DNA from: Myxococcus qinghaiensis | GTDB taxonomy: Bacteria > Myxococcota > Myxococcia > Myxococcales > Myxococcaceae | Assembly: GCF_024198215.1 (NCBI RefSeq) | Contig: NZ_JAKCFA010000006.1 | Coordinates: 248,001 to 312,000, forward strand | DNA: 64,000 nucleotides | Reading direction: 5' to 3' | Shown here: positions 42,001-50,103 of the stretch, one piece after another | How positions within the stretch are numbered: position 1 is the first letter of the stretch | How the letters are laid out: the number at the start of each line of letters is the position of its first letter | Notes under the pieces: model-generated | Databases searched by the model: none | What the model was told of the DNA's origin: nothing | What the model saw: the letters and a program-made list of their open reading frames with translations, nothing else | Translations under genes and position numbers: made by a program

Positions 42001-42211
42001 AGTTCGGCTTGAAGCGCGGCAGCACCGTCAGGGCGGCGGTGATGAGGGCGCCCAGGAGGTACAGGTAGGGCAACGCCTGCGACTCGAAGCGCGACAGCAC
42101 CAGCGCGTTGGCCGCCGTCTTCAGCTGCGTCACCCCGGCGATGAGCGCGAACTGGAAGGCAGCCGCCGGCCACAGGCGACGGTTCCAAGATGAGGTGTCG
42201 GAGGGGGGCAC
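39089..42211 (-). CDS. MFS/nucleotide-transporter-like protein fused to HEAT repeats and cyclic-nucleotide domain
   Basis: A 1040-residue fusion beginning at GTG. Residues ~15-405 have about twelve TM helices and resemble the ATP/ADP-antiporter-like or MFS superfamily. Residues ~430-860 are HEAT-type repeats (e.g. HPHERVLERGVALALELD). Residues ~875-985 form a cyclic-nucleotide-binding domain with FGEVSLLDGAPRPTD, in which the phosphate-binding Arg (~948) is present. This layout suggests a transporter or membrane scaffold gated by cAMP/cGMP. The gene is divergent from the RDD gene with 237 bases between starts. Confidence 0.85.
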   Translation of the reverse strand: MPPSDTSSWNRRLWPAAAFQFALIAGVTQLKTAANALVLSRFESQALPYLYLLGALITAALTVLPRFKPNSPLESPGVLTGLGGVIALGLAAALSAGQRTPALALYLFADTFSTFVSFRFWARMASAFDAREARRAFTALNGFAMGGGIVGGLLVQGLAERLGTPAIVVSGALGLLAAGAIFHHLYRGVPPPPPRGRPAPTSFMAFSYLAESPYAQVLAALGISFAVLSSFVDYLFRLRLEGTLSEDALTALFGSLQLWIGMFCVAFQLLLTQPLLRRLGLLRYVALVPLVLAPLAGATLVTPSLAPVHLLRLVETAVSYSILPVGIQLLYAAVPDDQREGLRVAVDGLLRKSGVVVAGLLLIGAGRAATGATMALAVMGMCLGLVLLLVRLRPAYVAALGEQVGAAEDEEVALDGEEEQRLLAEALSAPTPDRVLRAVDLMEQAEVSLRQHLPALLRHPHERVLERGVALALELDARELAPVLERLVEEGPRRPRDQAVWALARLSPERAERLLPALLNHPDIGLRCAAIGALVKTTGSAVALASLQELLARGEGAPVAERREVAKLLGRLQDQRFTDALARYLDDGDSTVRRVTLAAVGEGGYVDLAPRLLPFLTWREERKTAREALVALGDVVTPLVEEHLNNKKAPLAMRLQLPRVLRGIGTPAALDALLFSNVRDDASLHFRIGAQLSRLRDEHPEHPVDVDRVREALVRRRDVYRALVGAYRDVRAALGDDSLLTRAVGDRLDQALELSFFLLGLLDSSHRMRGIHYNLVGQDARRRALALELLENLLSEEDRELVMEQVEAHHRELPLGASGRLWRRLAALVQSEDVVLRACARHVARVNGLDVLPQEGELSDRIVQRMFALEGVSVFSQSDVDDIAAIAAVAREGSFRAGERIYAQGDPGDALYVIVEGAIDAFHDGEHVLRFQGKQAFGEVSLLDGAPRPTDMVAAVDTRVLIIDRRDFLDLLADRPELLTGFFRAVSLQLQALIALPDSRETGERLEMTAPLPPTAPPLPTGPAPDSPEPTEKRSRGKDA

Positions 42212-42448
42212 GGATTCGCGAGGGGCGGGGAGGTTACCCCACCACCCCGACAGCCATGATTAACACAGTCGCCCGTCTGCCCGCGCCCCCCATGGGAGCC
42301 CCTTGTCTGGTGCTCGGGCTGGCGCCGGGTGCCAGGTGTTCCGAGCTCAAAGGGGTGCCGTGCTCCCAGGTGTCAGCGGCACGCACCTGGAGGCACTTCG
42401 ACGTCCCCCCATGGGCCCGGGGACGCGGCTACAGTGCGCCGGGTGACG

Positions 42449-43255
42449 ATGGCCACCGACACGCTGCTGGACGGCACCCACACGGTGCTCACCCCGGAGT
42501 ACGTGGAGTTCCGCTTCACCCTGGCGGGGCTGTACTCGCGCTTCCTGGCGTGGCTGCTCGACTCCATCATCGTCCTCACCGTCAGCCTGGCGGTGATGAT
42601 GGGGCTGGGCGTCGTCATGGTGGCCTTCCCGGGCCTGGCCAGCGCGCTGGGCATCGTCGTCTACTTCCTGGTCGACTGGGGCTACGGCATCACCCTGGAG
42701 ACGGCGTGGAGCGGACAGACGGTGGGCAAGCGCGCCCTCTCCCTGCGAGTCATCCAGGAGAGCGGCGTGCGCATCGGCTTCTACCACGCGGCCCTGCGCA
42801 ACCTGGCCCGTCCGGTGGACCGGCTCCCCTTCTTCTACCTGGTGGGTGGCGTGGCCGCGCTCGTCTCCGGCTCGCAGCAGCGGCTGGGGGACATGCTGGC
42901 CGGCACCATCGTCGTGCGCGAGCGGCGGCTGAAGGTGCCCTCCGCCATCAACGCCTCCGGCGAGGAGGGCCTGCTGGCCGATCCGCTCTTCGTCTCGCGC
43001 GTGAAGAAGCTGTCGACGGAGGAGCGGGAGCTGGTGCTCACCGCCGCCCTGCGCCGCGAGGAGCTCAAGATGGAGGCCCGGCTGCGCCTGTTCGCCACGC
43101 TGGGCGCCCGGCTGCAGGACGCGCTGGCCATGGAGAAGCCGGACCACCTCTCCGACGAGAAGTGGACCCTGCTGGTGGCCGCCGCCCTGCTGCCTCCCAA
43201 GGCCGCGCGCGGAAGCCCGCCTCCGCGCGCCCGGGCCCTGGGCTCCAGTCGCTAG
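42449..43255 (+). CDS. RDD-family membrane protein
   Basis: A 268-residue protein with three TM helices and the family hallmarks: a conserved Arg in FLAWLLDSIIVL-type first helix, and D-x-x-x-W-G-Y before the cytoplasmic QTVGKRAL. RDD proteins are often next to SpoIIM, MoxR and DUF58 genes, which are found 10-15 kb to the left, although here the clusters are split by unrelated genes. Some RDD proteins transport ions. Starts ATG 42449 (an in-frame GTG lies 6 bases upstream). Its last 4 bases overlap a convergent gene. Confidence 0.87.
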   Translation: MATDTLLDGTHTVLTPEYVEFRFTLAGLYSRFLAWLLDSIIVLTVSLAVMMGLGVVMVAFPGLASALGIVVYFLVDWGYGITLETAWSGQTVGKRALSLRVIQESGVRIGFYHAALRNLARPVDRLPFFYLVGGVAALVSGSQQRLGDMLAGTIVVRERRLKVPSAINASGEEGLLADPLFVSRVKKLSTEERELVLTAALRREELKMEARLRLFATLGARLQDALAMEKPDHLSDEKWTLLVAAALLPPKAARGSPPPRARALGSSR

Positions 43256-43758
43256 AAGTACGCGGAGATTCCCGCCGACAGCGTCAGCGACGCCTGCGTC
43301 TTCTCGTTGAGGGCGATGTAGAAGTTGTACTGCGCCCGCAGCCCCAGGCTCACCGAGTCCGACGTGAAGAAGTCCACGCCCACGTTGGGACCGATTCCCA
43401 CGAAGTTGCTCGTGCTGTCCTTGAAGACCACGAGGTAGCTGATGTCGGAGCCGACGTAGGGGCGGATGCTCTCCTCCAGCAGCAGGTAGCGGATGCCCAG
43501 CGACGGGGCCAGCGCCACCACGCGCTTGTCGTTGGCGCGCGGGAAGGCGACCTTCGACAGGGACACCAGCTCGAAGCCGCTCTCGATGTAGAGGCTGGCG
43601 TCGATGCCCACGAAGAACGCGTTCTCCAACCCGTTGGTGTTGTTGAAGTCCATGTAGCCCAGCGACAATCCAAGGCTGCGATTGGCGAACTGGGCGTGAG
43701 CCGGGGCGGCCCCAAGCAGGGCCAGGGTGATGGTGAGAGTGCAGAGCAAGGTACGCAT
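43252..43758 (-). CDS. Outer-membrane beta-barrel-like protein
   Basis: A 168-residue exported protein (signal peptide ending AHAQ). The mature part shows eight or so amphipathic beta strands (LGLSLGYMDF, FVGIDASLYI, VSLGLRAQYNFYI) and ends in the terminal Phe typical of outer-membrane barrels (AGISAYF). It overlaps the 3' end of the RDD gene by 4 bases. Function unknown; probably OmpA-like/porin-type small barrel. Confidence 0.75.
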   Translation of the reverse strand: MRTLLCTLTITLALLGAAPAHAQFANRSLGLSLGYMDFNNTNGLENAFFVGIDASLYIESGFELVSLSKVAFPRANDKRVVALAPSLGIRYLLLEESIRPYVGSDISYLVVFKDSTSNFVGIGPNVGVDFFTSDSVSLGLRAQYNFYIALNEKTQASLTLSAGISAYF

Positions 43759-43859
43759 GGGCGTCCACTCTAACCGGTGCAACCCCCGGAAATCAGCCCG
43801 GATTCAGGCCCGCCCGGCCGTTGCACGGGAGGGGGGCGCTCTCCTACACTCGCCCGGCC

Positions 43860-44921
43860 ATGCGTCTTGCCCGCCTTGCCTCCGCGCTATCCCTGGTCTT
43901 CACACTCCCGCTCGCCGGCTGCCTCACCACGCCGCCGCCGCATGAGCGCGCGCTCATCAACAACGAGTTGTGCGCCCAGGAAATCAACAACGGCGACATG
44001 GTCCGCGCCGACGTCTATTGCGACCTGGGCCTGGAGTTCTCCCCCCAGTACGCGGACCTCTGGGCCAACAAGGGCCTCATCTCCATGGCCAACGGCAACA
44101 ACGACGAGGCCAAGAAGCACTTCATCAAGGCGCTCCGCTACAACCAGGAACACCTCCAGTCCTACCAGAACCTCGGCGCACTCTATAACCTGGAAGGCGC
44201 CTACGGAAAGGCGCACGACAACTTCCGCCGCGCCCTCAAGGTAAATCCGGATAACCTGGAAACGCGCTACAACCTGGCGTACACGCTGATGAAGATGCGC
44301 AAGTTCACGGAGGCCAAGAAGGAGCTGCGCACCCTGCTGGCCGTCAACCCGAACCTCGCGGCGGCGCACCACACGCTGGGCATCATCGCCTTCGCGGAGG
44401 ACCAGTTCGAGGAGGCGGCGGAGTCCATGGGGCAGTCGGTGGCGTTGGACCCGAACAACCCCGACGCGTGGCATGACTACGGCAACACGCTGATGGAGCT
44501 GAGCCGCTTCGCGGACGCGCGCGAGGCCTTCTCCAACTGCACCCAGCTCAACCCCAAGGCGACCAACTGCATCAACAACCTCGCCCTGGCGCAGCGCAAG
44601 GCGGTCCTCACGGACGCGGCCTTCAAGGAGGTCAAGGACACGCAGCAGGCGGAGAACTCGGCCCCGGCGCTCTTCATGCTGGCCCGCCAGTTCCGCGAGA
44701 AGGGCCTGTTGGCCGAGGAGGAGACCACCTACAAGAAGTGCGTGAAGCTGGAGGCGAAGTTCGCCCCCTGTCACTACGGTCTCTTCGAGCTCTTCCAGGA
44801 CGCCAACAAGCACGAGCACGCTGAAATCGCCTGCAAGAACTTCCTGAAGTACGCGACGTCGGAAGAGTTCCCCACCGAGTATCAGTCGTGCGAGAAGTAT
44901 CTGAGCAACGCGACGTTCTGA
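43860..44921 (+). CDS. TPR lipoprotein
   Basis: A 353-residue lipoprotein (signal peptide ending LAGC, Cys21) with about seven TPR repeats in residues 45-330, followed by a Cys-containing C-terminal stretch. TPR lipoproteins of myxobacteria assemble secretins or pilus/motility machinery (Tgl, PilF types), but this one is larger than Tgl and not identifiable. It precedes the FHA protein by 34 bases in an apparent operon and sits at the edge of the T3SS locus, so an assembly role there is possible but only inferred. Confidence 0.8.
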   Translation: MRLARLASALSLVFTLPLAGCLTTPPPHERALINNELCAQEINNGDMVRADVYCDLGLEFSPQYADLWANKGLISMANGNNDEAKKHFIKALRYNQEHLQSYQNLGALYNLEGAYGKAHDNFRRALKVNPDNLETRYNLAYTLMKMRKFTEAKKELRTLLAVNPNLAAAHHTLGIIAFAEDQFEEAAESMGQSVALDPNNPDAWHDYGNTLMELSRFADAREAFSNCTQLNPKATNCINNLALAQRKAVLTDAAFKEVKDTQQAENSAPALFMLARQFREKGLLAEEETTYKKCVKLEAKFAPCHYGLFELFQDANKHEHAEIACKNFLKYATSEEFPTEYQSCEKYLSNATF

Positions 44922-44955
44922 TGCCCCGCCGGTTCCCGCAGGTACCACCCCCTCG

Positions 44956-46005
44956 ATGAGCGTCCGTCTCACCGTCACGCAGCGCAGCGAGGCCGGAGCC
45001 AAGGGCACCGAGCTCGTCCTCGACGATTCGGTCATCACCCTGGGGCGGGAGAAGTCCTGCCAGGTGGTGCTCGCCCAGCAGGCGGTGTCGCGCAACCACG
45101 CGCGCATCGTCCAGGAGGGCAACCTCTTCTTCCTGGAGGACCTGGGCAGCGCCTACGGCACGCAGATCAACGGCAAGCCGCTGCCCAAGGGCGAGAAGCG
45201 CCTGTTGCGCAACGGCGACGTCATCGCCATTGCCCAGTACGACGTGAAGTTCGACCGGATGACGGAGCTCAACGGCGACGTCAACTCGGAGAAGACGTCC
45301 TTCATCGCCCGAGGCAACCTGAAGGACGTGATGCGGGGGCTGTCCAGCGCCGAGGAGCGCTACCTGCGCATCATGAACGGCCCGCGCGAAGGCGAGCGCA
45401 TCGAAATCGCCGACGCGAAGGAGCTCGTCATCGGCCGTGACGAGAAGGAGGCGGACATCGTCCTCAAGGACGACCTCACCTCCCGCAAGCACGCCAAGAT
45501 TCGCCGCGACTGGTCCGGCACCCACGTCGAGGACCTGGGCAGCCGCAACGGCATCAAGGTCAACAAGAAGCGCGTCAATCGCAAGGCGCTCAAGGACAAC
45601 GACGAGCTGGAGGTCGGCGGCACCCGCTTCCTCTACGTGGACCCGAGCGAGCCCGCCGAGGAGCAGGTCCAGCTCGCCACGGACATCAAGAAGGCCCCGC
45701 CGCCGTCCCCCCAGCGCCCCGCGCCCGTGCGCAAGGAGGCAAAGCCTGCTCCGGAGCCGGAACCCGAGCCCGCGCCTCCCGAACCGGAGCCCGCGCCGCC
45801 CGAGCCCGAGCCGGAACCCGAGCCTCTGCCGCCCGAGCCGGAGGAGCCCATCCAGCCCTCCGCCGAGACGGCCCTCCCCGACGAGGCGAGGGGCGGAGTC
45901 ATGGCCGCGCTCAAGGACAAGCAGAAGCTCGTCCCGCTCGTCGTCATGGGCGTGGTGGGACTGGTGTTCCTGGTGCTGCTCATCGCCGTGGTGGCGGGCG
46001 CCTGA
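44956..46005 (+). CDS. Double FHA-domain, tail-anchored protein
   Basis: A 349-residue protein with two FHA domains (~25-95 and ~145-215) showing the phosphothreonine-binding residues GRE...SRNHA and GRD...SRKHA...DLGSRNG, a Pro/Glu-rich linker (~235-300) and one TM helix at the very C-terminus (~325-349). FHA domains bind phosphothreonine; T3SS SctD proteins have a cytoplasmic FHA domain next to a TM, but lack this layout's missing periplasmic ring domains. It converges on the T3SS locus end. Could be a scaffold or kinase-signalling partner; function uncertain. Confidence 0.82.
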   Translation: MSVRLTVTQRSEAGAKGTELVLDDSVITLGREKSCQVVLAQQAVSRNHARIVQEGNLFFLEDLGSAYGTQINGKPLPKGEKRLLRNGDVIAIAQYDVKFDRMTELNGDVNSEKTSFIARGNLKDVMRGLSSAEERYLRIMNGPREGERIEIADAKELVIGRDEKEADIVLKDDLTSRKHAKIRRDWSGTHVEDLGSRNGIKVNKKRVNRKALKDNDELEVGGTRFLYVDPSEPAEEQVQLATDIKKAPPPSPQRPAPVRKEAKPAPEPEPEPAPPEPEPAPPEPEPEPEPLPPEPEEPIQPSAETALPDEARGGVMAALKDKQKLVPLVVMGVVGLVFLVLLIAVVAGA

Positions 46006-46070
46006 CAGGCATGGGCAGGGAGCGCCCGGGTTGAAGGCGCCCCTCGCTGCTCCAGCCCCTCGGTGAGCCG

Positions 46071-46607
46071 TTACTTCTTGGGCGGGGACGCCGGGCGTCC
46101 CTTGCCCTTGATCTGCTCCGCCTGCGTCTTGAGGGCGAGCAGCGTGGTCCGCGCGCGCTGGGTGGAGCGCTTCTTGAGCGCCGGATCCAACTCAATCGCG
46201 CGGCTCAGGTCCTTGAGCCCCTCGGGGATGTTGCCCCGGCGCAAGAGCAGCTCACCGCGGCCCACCAGCGCGTCCCCGTTGGAGGCATCCACCGCGAGCG
46301 CTCGTTGGTAGGCGTCGAACGCCTCGTCGGTGCGCTCCAGCGTCAGATACGTGGCGCCCAGCTGCGTGAGGAAGGCGGGCTCCTTGGGTGATGCGGCCAC
46401 CAGGCCCTGGAAGATATCCAGGGCCAGGCGGGTGCGGCCGGCCTGCAGCATCTTGTGGCCGGCGGCCGCGTAGCCGAAGAGCCGCTCGCGCGTCATCCCC
46501 AGGAACTGACCCAACTGGAGCTCACCCTTGATGAGCTTCTCCGTCAGGGCCTTTGGAATCCGCACGTTCGACGGGTCGCCACTCTCCGGTCTACCGCTCA
46601 CGGCCAC
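46071..46607 (-). CDS. SycD/LcrH-like TPR chaperone
   Basis: A 178-residue TPR protein starting at GTG. Three to four TPR motifs (residues ~45-150), with a preceding helix, resemble class II T3SS chaperones of the SycD/LcrH type, which keep translocators or needle proteins soluble. It directly follows the NopE-like gene and is the last gene of the minus-strand T3SS stretch. Its start lies 6 bases behind a strong hairpin, so translation may be limited. The specific client is inferred from adjacency only. Confidence 0.78.
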   Translation of the reverse strand: MAVSGRPESGDPSNVRIPKALTEKLIKGELQLGQFLGMTRERLFGYAAAGHKMLQAGRTRLALDIFQGLVAASPKEPAFLTQLGATYLTLERTDEAFDAYQRALAVDASNGDALVGRGELLLRRGNIPEGLKDLSRAIELDPALKKRSTQRARTTLLALKTQAEQIKGKGRPASPPKK

Positions 46608-46612
46608 CTCGC

Positions 46613-46635
46613 GAGGGGCCCCGGGAGGGCCCCTC
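46613..46635 (-). terminator. 9-bp hairpin after the NopE-like gene
   Basis: GAGGGGCCC and GGGCCCCTC form a perfect stem with a 5-base loop, 17 bases past the NopE-like stop and 6 bases before the chaperone start. It may end part of the transcripts or mask the downstream ribosome site. Confidence 0.55.
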
Positions 46636-46651
46636 TACCTACGGGTCAAGG

Positions 46652-47728
46652 TCAGAAGAAGATGTTCCGAGGCTTGACCATATCATTCAGCGAGTTGATC
46701 TCATCCAGGGCCTTGAAGAGCTTGGTGACCGACGTGAAGCGGTCGTCCAGGGGCTGCTCCTCCTCGGACTCCTTGGGCTTGCCCAGCTCCGCGATGGCGC
46801 GGTTGACCTGGTCGTTGATCTTCTTCATCAGCTGGTCGCGCTCGGCGGACACATCCGCCTTGGACGCGTCCTTCTTGTCCGCGGCGGGCTCGGGCAGGAG
46901 CGTCAGCAGCGACGGGGTCTCCTTGTACTCGAACTCCAGGTCCTTGCCGTGCTTGAAGGTGGCGCCGCCACCGTCGTCGCCCACGACTTCCTTGTTCTGG
47001 TTGGCCCAGTCGTCGGAGTTCTTGCCCATGACGAGCAAGTCCCGGCTGTTGTTCTTGAACGTGTCGTCCCACTGGAAGGCGACCTGCGTCTCGTAGCCGT
47101 CCTTCTTCAGCTCGCTGACCTTGCCCTTGCCCTTGTCGATGTCCGTGACTTCGATGTGGTCGGCGCCGTTGGTGATGTTCAGCTTGCCCGTCACCGTCAT
47201 GCCCGCGTTGCCCCAGGGCACGGTGGTGCAGCCGATCTCCGTGCCGTCCGGCAGCTGGAACGTGGTGTTGCGCTTGAAGTCGAACTTGCCGCCGTCGCTC
47301 TCGTCGACGTGCGGATCACCCCAGATGCGGGTGCTCTTGCCGTCCGGGCCGGAGATCTTCCACTCGAACTGGCCCAGCTGCTCAATCTTGTAGCCGCCAG
47401 GGGTGGTGATGGTGCCCTTGTCGTCCACCTTCAGCTTGTCCGGCGGGCGGAACGTGTCGGCGGTGATGACCGGCTTCTCCGTCGGGAACGCGCCACCGGT
47501 GCCCGCGCTGGAGGCCGTGTCGCCAGGACGGGGCGCCCCGGCCGCGAACGAGTTCTCGTTGAGCTGGTTCAGCGCCTTCACAGCGGACTCGATGTCCGCG
47601 AAGGCGCTCTCCACCGTCTTCTCGATGAGGCCGAGGTTCTTCGTCAGCTCCGTATCGCTCAGCCCGACCTTCATGCTGCCGGTGCTGGTGGTACGGGGAG
47701 CGTTGCCGGCCTGGTTGACACTCGTCAT
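46652..47728 (-). CDS. NopE-like protein with DUF1521/MIIA self-cleavage motif, putative T3SS substrate
   Basis: A 358-residue soluble protein with no signal peptide; a Ser/Thr/Asn-rich N-terminus is compatible with a T3SS signal. A central domain (~105-240) carries WGDPHVDESD; G137-D138-P139-H140-V141-D142 is the GD'PHVD site at which Bradyrhizobium NopE1 self-cleaves when Ca2+ is bound (metal-ion-inducible autocleavage, DUF1521). Downstream acidic residues and a helical C-terminus follow. ATG at 47728 has GAGGAAG upstream. It lies between sctV and a SycD-like gene. Effector or extracellular substrate role is inferred. Confidence 0.75.
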   Translation of the reverse strand: MTSVNQAGNAPRTTSTGSMKVGLSDTELTKNLGLIEKTVESAFADIESAVKALNQLNENSFAAGAPRPGDTASSAGTGGAFPTEKPVITADTFRPPDKLKVDDKGTITTPGGYKIEQLGQFEWKISGPDGKSTRIWGDPHVDESDGGKFDFKRNTTFQLPDGTEIGCTTVPWGNAGMTVTGKLNITNGADHIEVTDIDKGKGKVSELKKDGYETQVAFQWDDTFKNNSRDLLVMGKNSDDWANQNKEVVGDDGGGATFKHGKDLEFEYKETPSLLTLLPEPAADKKDASKADVSAERDQLMKKINDQVNRAIAELGKPKESEEEQPLDDRFTSVTKLFKALDEINSLNDMVKPRNIFF

Positions 47729-47851
47729 GACTTCCTCCCGAATCTCGGGGAATCCCACGCTTGAAAGCGCACATTCCCGCCGTACTTTCATTCTCGACGG
47801 CCTGTGTCGGAAGTTGCGTTGAAACGCGAGGATTCCGATCAGGACGGCGAC

Positions 47852-47871
47852 GGGTCGGTGGTGACCGACCC
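47852..47871 (-). terminator. Hairpin after sctV
   Basis: 8-bp arms GGGTCGGT / ACCGACCC with loop GGTG, about 13 bases beyond the sctV stop in the 156-base gap before the NopE-like gene. No U-run follows. Confidence 0.5.
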
Positions 47872-47884
47872 TGGGGCATCGTGA

Positions 47885-50008
47885 CTACCGGGTGGAGATG
47901 CGCGCCACGGGCTGGATGTTCAGCTCGGGCGACAGCTCCTGGTAGCTGAGGACGGAGAACGAGGGGTTGAACTCGTACTCCAGCAGCTTGCGGACGTAGC
48001 GCCGGATATCCATGGCGGTGAGGATGACGGGGCGCTGGGCGCTGGGCGGCAGGTGGCCGCACTCGGAGCGGACGGCCTGGACGATCTCCTGCGCCAGTTC
48101 CGGCTCCAGCGCCAGGTGCGCGCCCGCGGACGTCCGCTTGATGGAGCCTCGGATGGCCTCCTCGATGTTCGGATCCAACAGGTACACGACGAGGGTGCCG
48201 CTGCCGCGCGCGTACTTGTGGGAGATGTAGCGGCGCTGCGAGGCGCGGACGTGCTCGGTGAGCATGACGTTGTCCGCCTCCACCTGCCCGTACTCCGCCA
48301 GGGCCTGGAGGATGCCGCGCAAGTCACGGATGGAGATCTCCTCCTCCACGAGGCGCTGGAGGATGTCGGTCAACTTCAGCACGTTGACGACCTTGGGGAT
48401 GACCTCCTTGACGATGGCGGGGAAGGCCTTCTCCAACTGCTCCAGCATCGTCTGCGTCTCCTGCACGCCGACGAACTCCCGCGCGTTGCGCCGCAGCACC
48501 GCGGCCACGTGCAGGATGATGTAGCCGGGCACATCCCACGTCGTCAGGCCCGCGGCCTCCAAGGTCTCCCGGTGCTGCTCGGGCACCCACGCGGCCGGCT
48601 GGCGGGTGGCGGGGTTGATGGCCTCGAAGCCCTGGATGTTCATCAGGCGCAGGCGGTCCACCGTGTCGTTGACGAGCACGTGGCCCAGCGTGGCCTGGCC
48701 CGTGACGACGGGCACCTCGTTGATCTGCACCTGGTAGGCGCCCGGCGGCAGCGACGAGTTGCCGCGCGCGCGCACGCCCGGGAAGCGCACACCGAGCTCG
48801 ATGAAGAGGCCGTCGCGCATGAACGGGATGAGCTCGAAGAGGAACTTCCCGCTGTCCTGACGCGAGTCCACGTACGGCACCAGCGCGTCGGAGACCTCCA
48901 GGACGATGGGCGTGACGACGGGGATGAAGAGCTCGGAGTCCGGATTCATCGGCTCCTTGGGCGCGGGCTCCGAGGACATCGGCGTGCCCAGGTCCGACTC
49001 CATGGCCGGACCGGCCTCCTCCACCATCTCCGATTCCTTCTTCTTCTTGAGCATCGTCCACGCGCCGAAGCCCGCGCCGCCGCCCAGGAGGAAGAAGGGA
49101 ATCTTCGGCAGACCCGGGACGAGGCCCAGGACGACGAGCATGCCCGCGGCGATGGCGATGGCCTTCGGGTACGCGGTGAGCTGCGACCCGATGTCCTTGC
49201 CCAGGTGGGCCCCCTCCTCCTCGCCACCCACGCGCGTCACGATGATGCCGGCGCAGGTGGAGACGAGGATGGCGGGAATCATGCCGACGAGGCCGTCACC
49301 GATGGTGAGCAGCGTGTACTTCTGCGCGGCGTCCGCGGCCGACATCCCCTTCTGCGTCACGCCGATGATGAGGCCACCGACGATGTTGACGACGGTGATG
49401 ATGATGCTGGCGATGGCGTCGCCCTTCACGAACTTCATGGCGCCGTCCATGGCGCCGAAGAGCTGGCTCTCCCGCTCCAAATCACGGCGCTTCTTCTTGC
49501 CCTGGTCCTGGTCGATGGAACCCGCGCGCAGGTCCGCGTCGATGGACATCTGCTTGCCCGGCATCGCGTCCAGGGTGAAGCGCGCGGCCACTTCGGCGAC
49601 GCGCTCCGAGCCCTTGGAGATGACGATGAAGTTCACGATGACGAGGATGATGAAGAGGATGGCACCGACGACGAAGTTGCCCTGCACCACGAAGTTGCCG
49701 AACGCCACCACCACTTCTCCCGGGTCACCGGTGAGGAGGATGAGGCGGGTGGTGGAGATGGTCAGCGACAGCCGGAACATCGTGGTGATGAGCAGCAGCG
49801 TCGGGAACACCGACAGATGCAGCGCCGCTGGCACGTAGAGGGACACCAGGAGCAGCACCACCGAGATGCTGATGTTCAGCGTCAGCAGCACGTCCAGCAG
49901 CAGCGTGGGCAGCGGGACGATCATCATCCCGACGATGAACACCACGACAATCGCGAGGACGATGTCGGAGTACTTGGAGAGGAAGCTGTTCGGATTGGAG
50001 GCGGACAT
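47885..50008 (-). CDS. sctV: T3SS export gate protein SctV
   Basis: A 707-residue FHIPEP-family protein, the large export-gate ring of type III secretion. The N-terminal half has about eight TM helices with PLPTLLLDVLLTLNISISV, and the conserved cytoplasmic FHIPEP loop (VAARFTLDAMPGKQMSIDAD); the C-terminal domain (~370-700) forms the cytosolic nonamer. The sequence is closest to FlhA/SctV in general and cannot by itself be assigned. Unlike many loci it is separated from sctR-S-T-U by accessory genes, and lies downstream of them. Confidence 0.95.
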   Translation of the reverse strand: MSASNPNSFLSKYSDIVLAIVVVFIVGMMIVPLPTLLLDVLLTLNISISVVLLLVSLYVPAALHLSVFPTLLLITTMFRLSLTISTTRLILLTGDPGEVVVAFGNFVVQGNFVVGAILFIILVIVNFIVISKGSERVAEVAARFTLDAMPGKQMSIDADLRAGSIDQDQGKKKRRDLERESQLFGAMDGAMKFVKGDAIASIIITVVNIVGGLIIGVTQKGMSAADAAQKYTLLTIGDGLVGMIPAILVSTCAGIIVTRVGGEEEGAHLGKDIGSQLTAYPKAIAIAAGMLVVLGLVPGLPKIPFFLLGGGAGFGAWTMLKKKKESEMVEEAGPAMESDLGTPMSSEPAPKEPMNPDSELFIPVVTPIVLEVSDALVPYVDSRQDSGKFLFELIPFMRDGLFIELGVRFPGVRARGNSSLPPGAYQVQINEVPVVTGQATLGHVLVNDTVDRLRLMNIQGFEAINPATRQPAAWVPEQHRETLEAAGLTTWDVPGYIILHVAAVLRRNAREFVGVQETQTMLEQLEKAFPAIVKEVIPKVVNVLKLTDILQRLVEEEISIRDLRGILQALAEYGQVEADNVMLTEHVRASQRRYISHKYARGSGTLVVYLLDPNIEEAIRGSIKRTSAGAHLALEPELAQEIVQAVRSECGHLPPSAQRPVILTAMDIRRYVRKLLEYEFNPSFSVLSYQELSPELNIQPVARISTR

Positions 50009-50103
50009 CAGCGGGGAGCCATCCTAGTCCGCGCCCGGCCCCGGGCCCAAGGGGGGCCTCACGAGCCGGGCGGGGTGTCCGTCGGAAGAGACAAAGGGAG
50101 CGC

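Noticed and set aside
43860-44921. Tgl- or PilF-type pilus assembly lipoprotein
   Set aside because: Lipobox and TPRs fit, but length, repeat number and neighbours differ from Tgl, so no specific name is given.
46006-46070. Weak GC-rich stem between the FHA gene and the SycD-like gene
   Set aside because: Only 5-bp arms; not above what is expected in a GC-rich gap.
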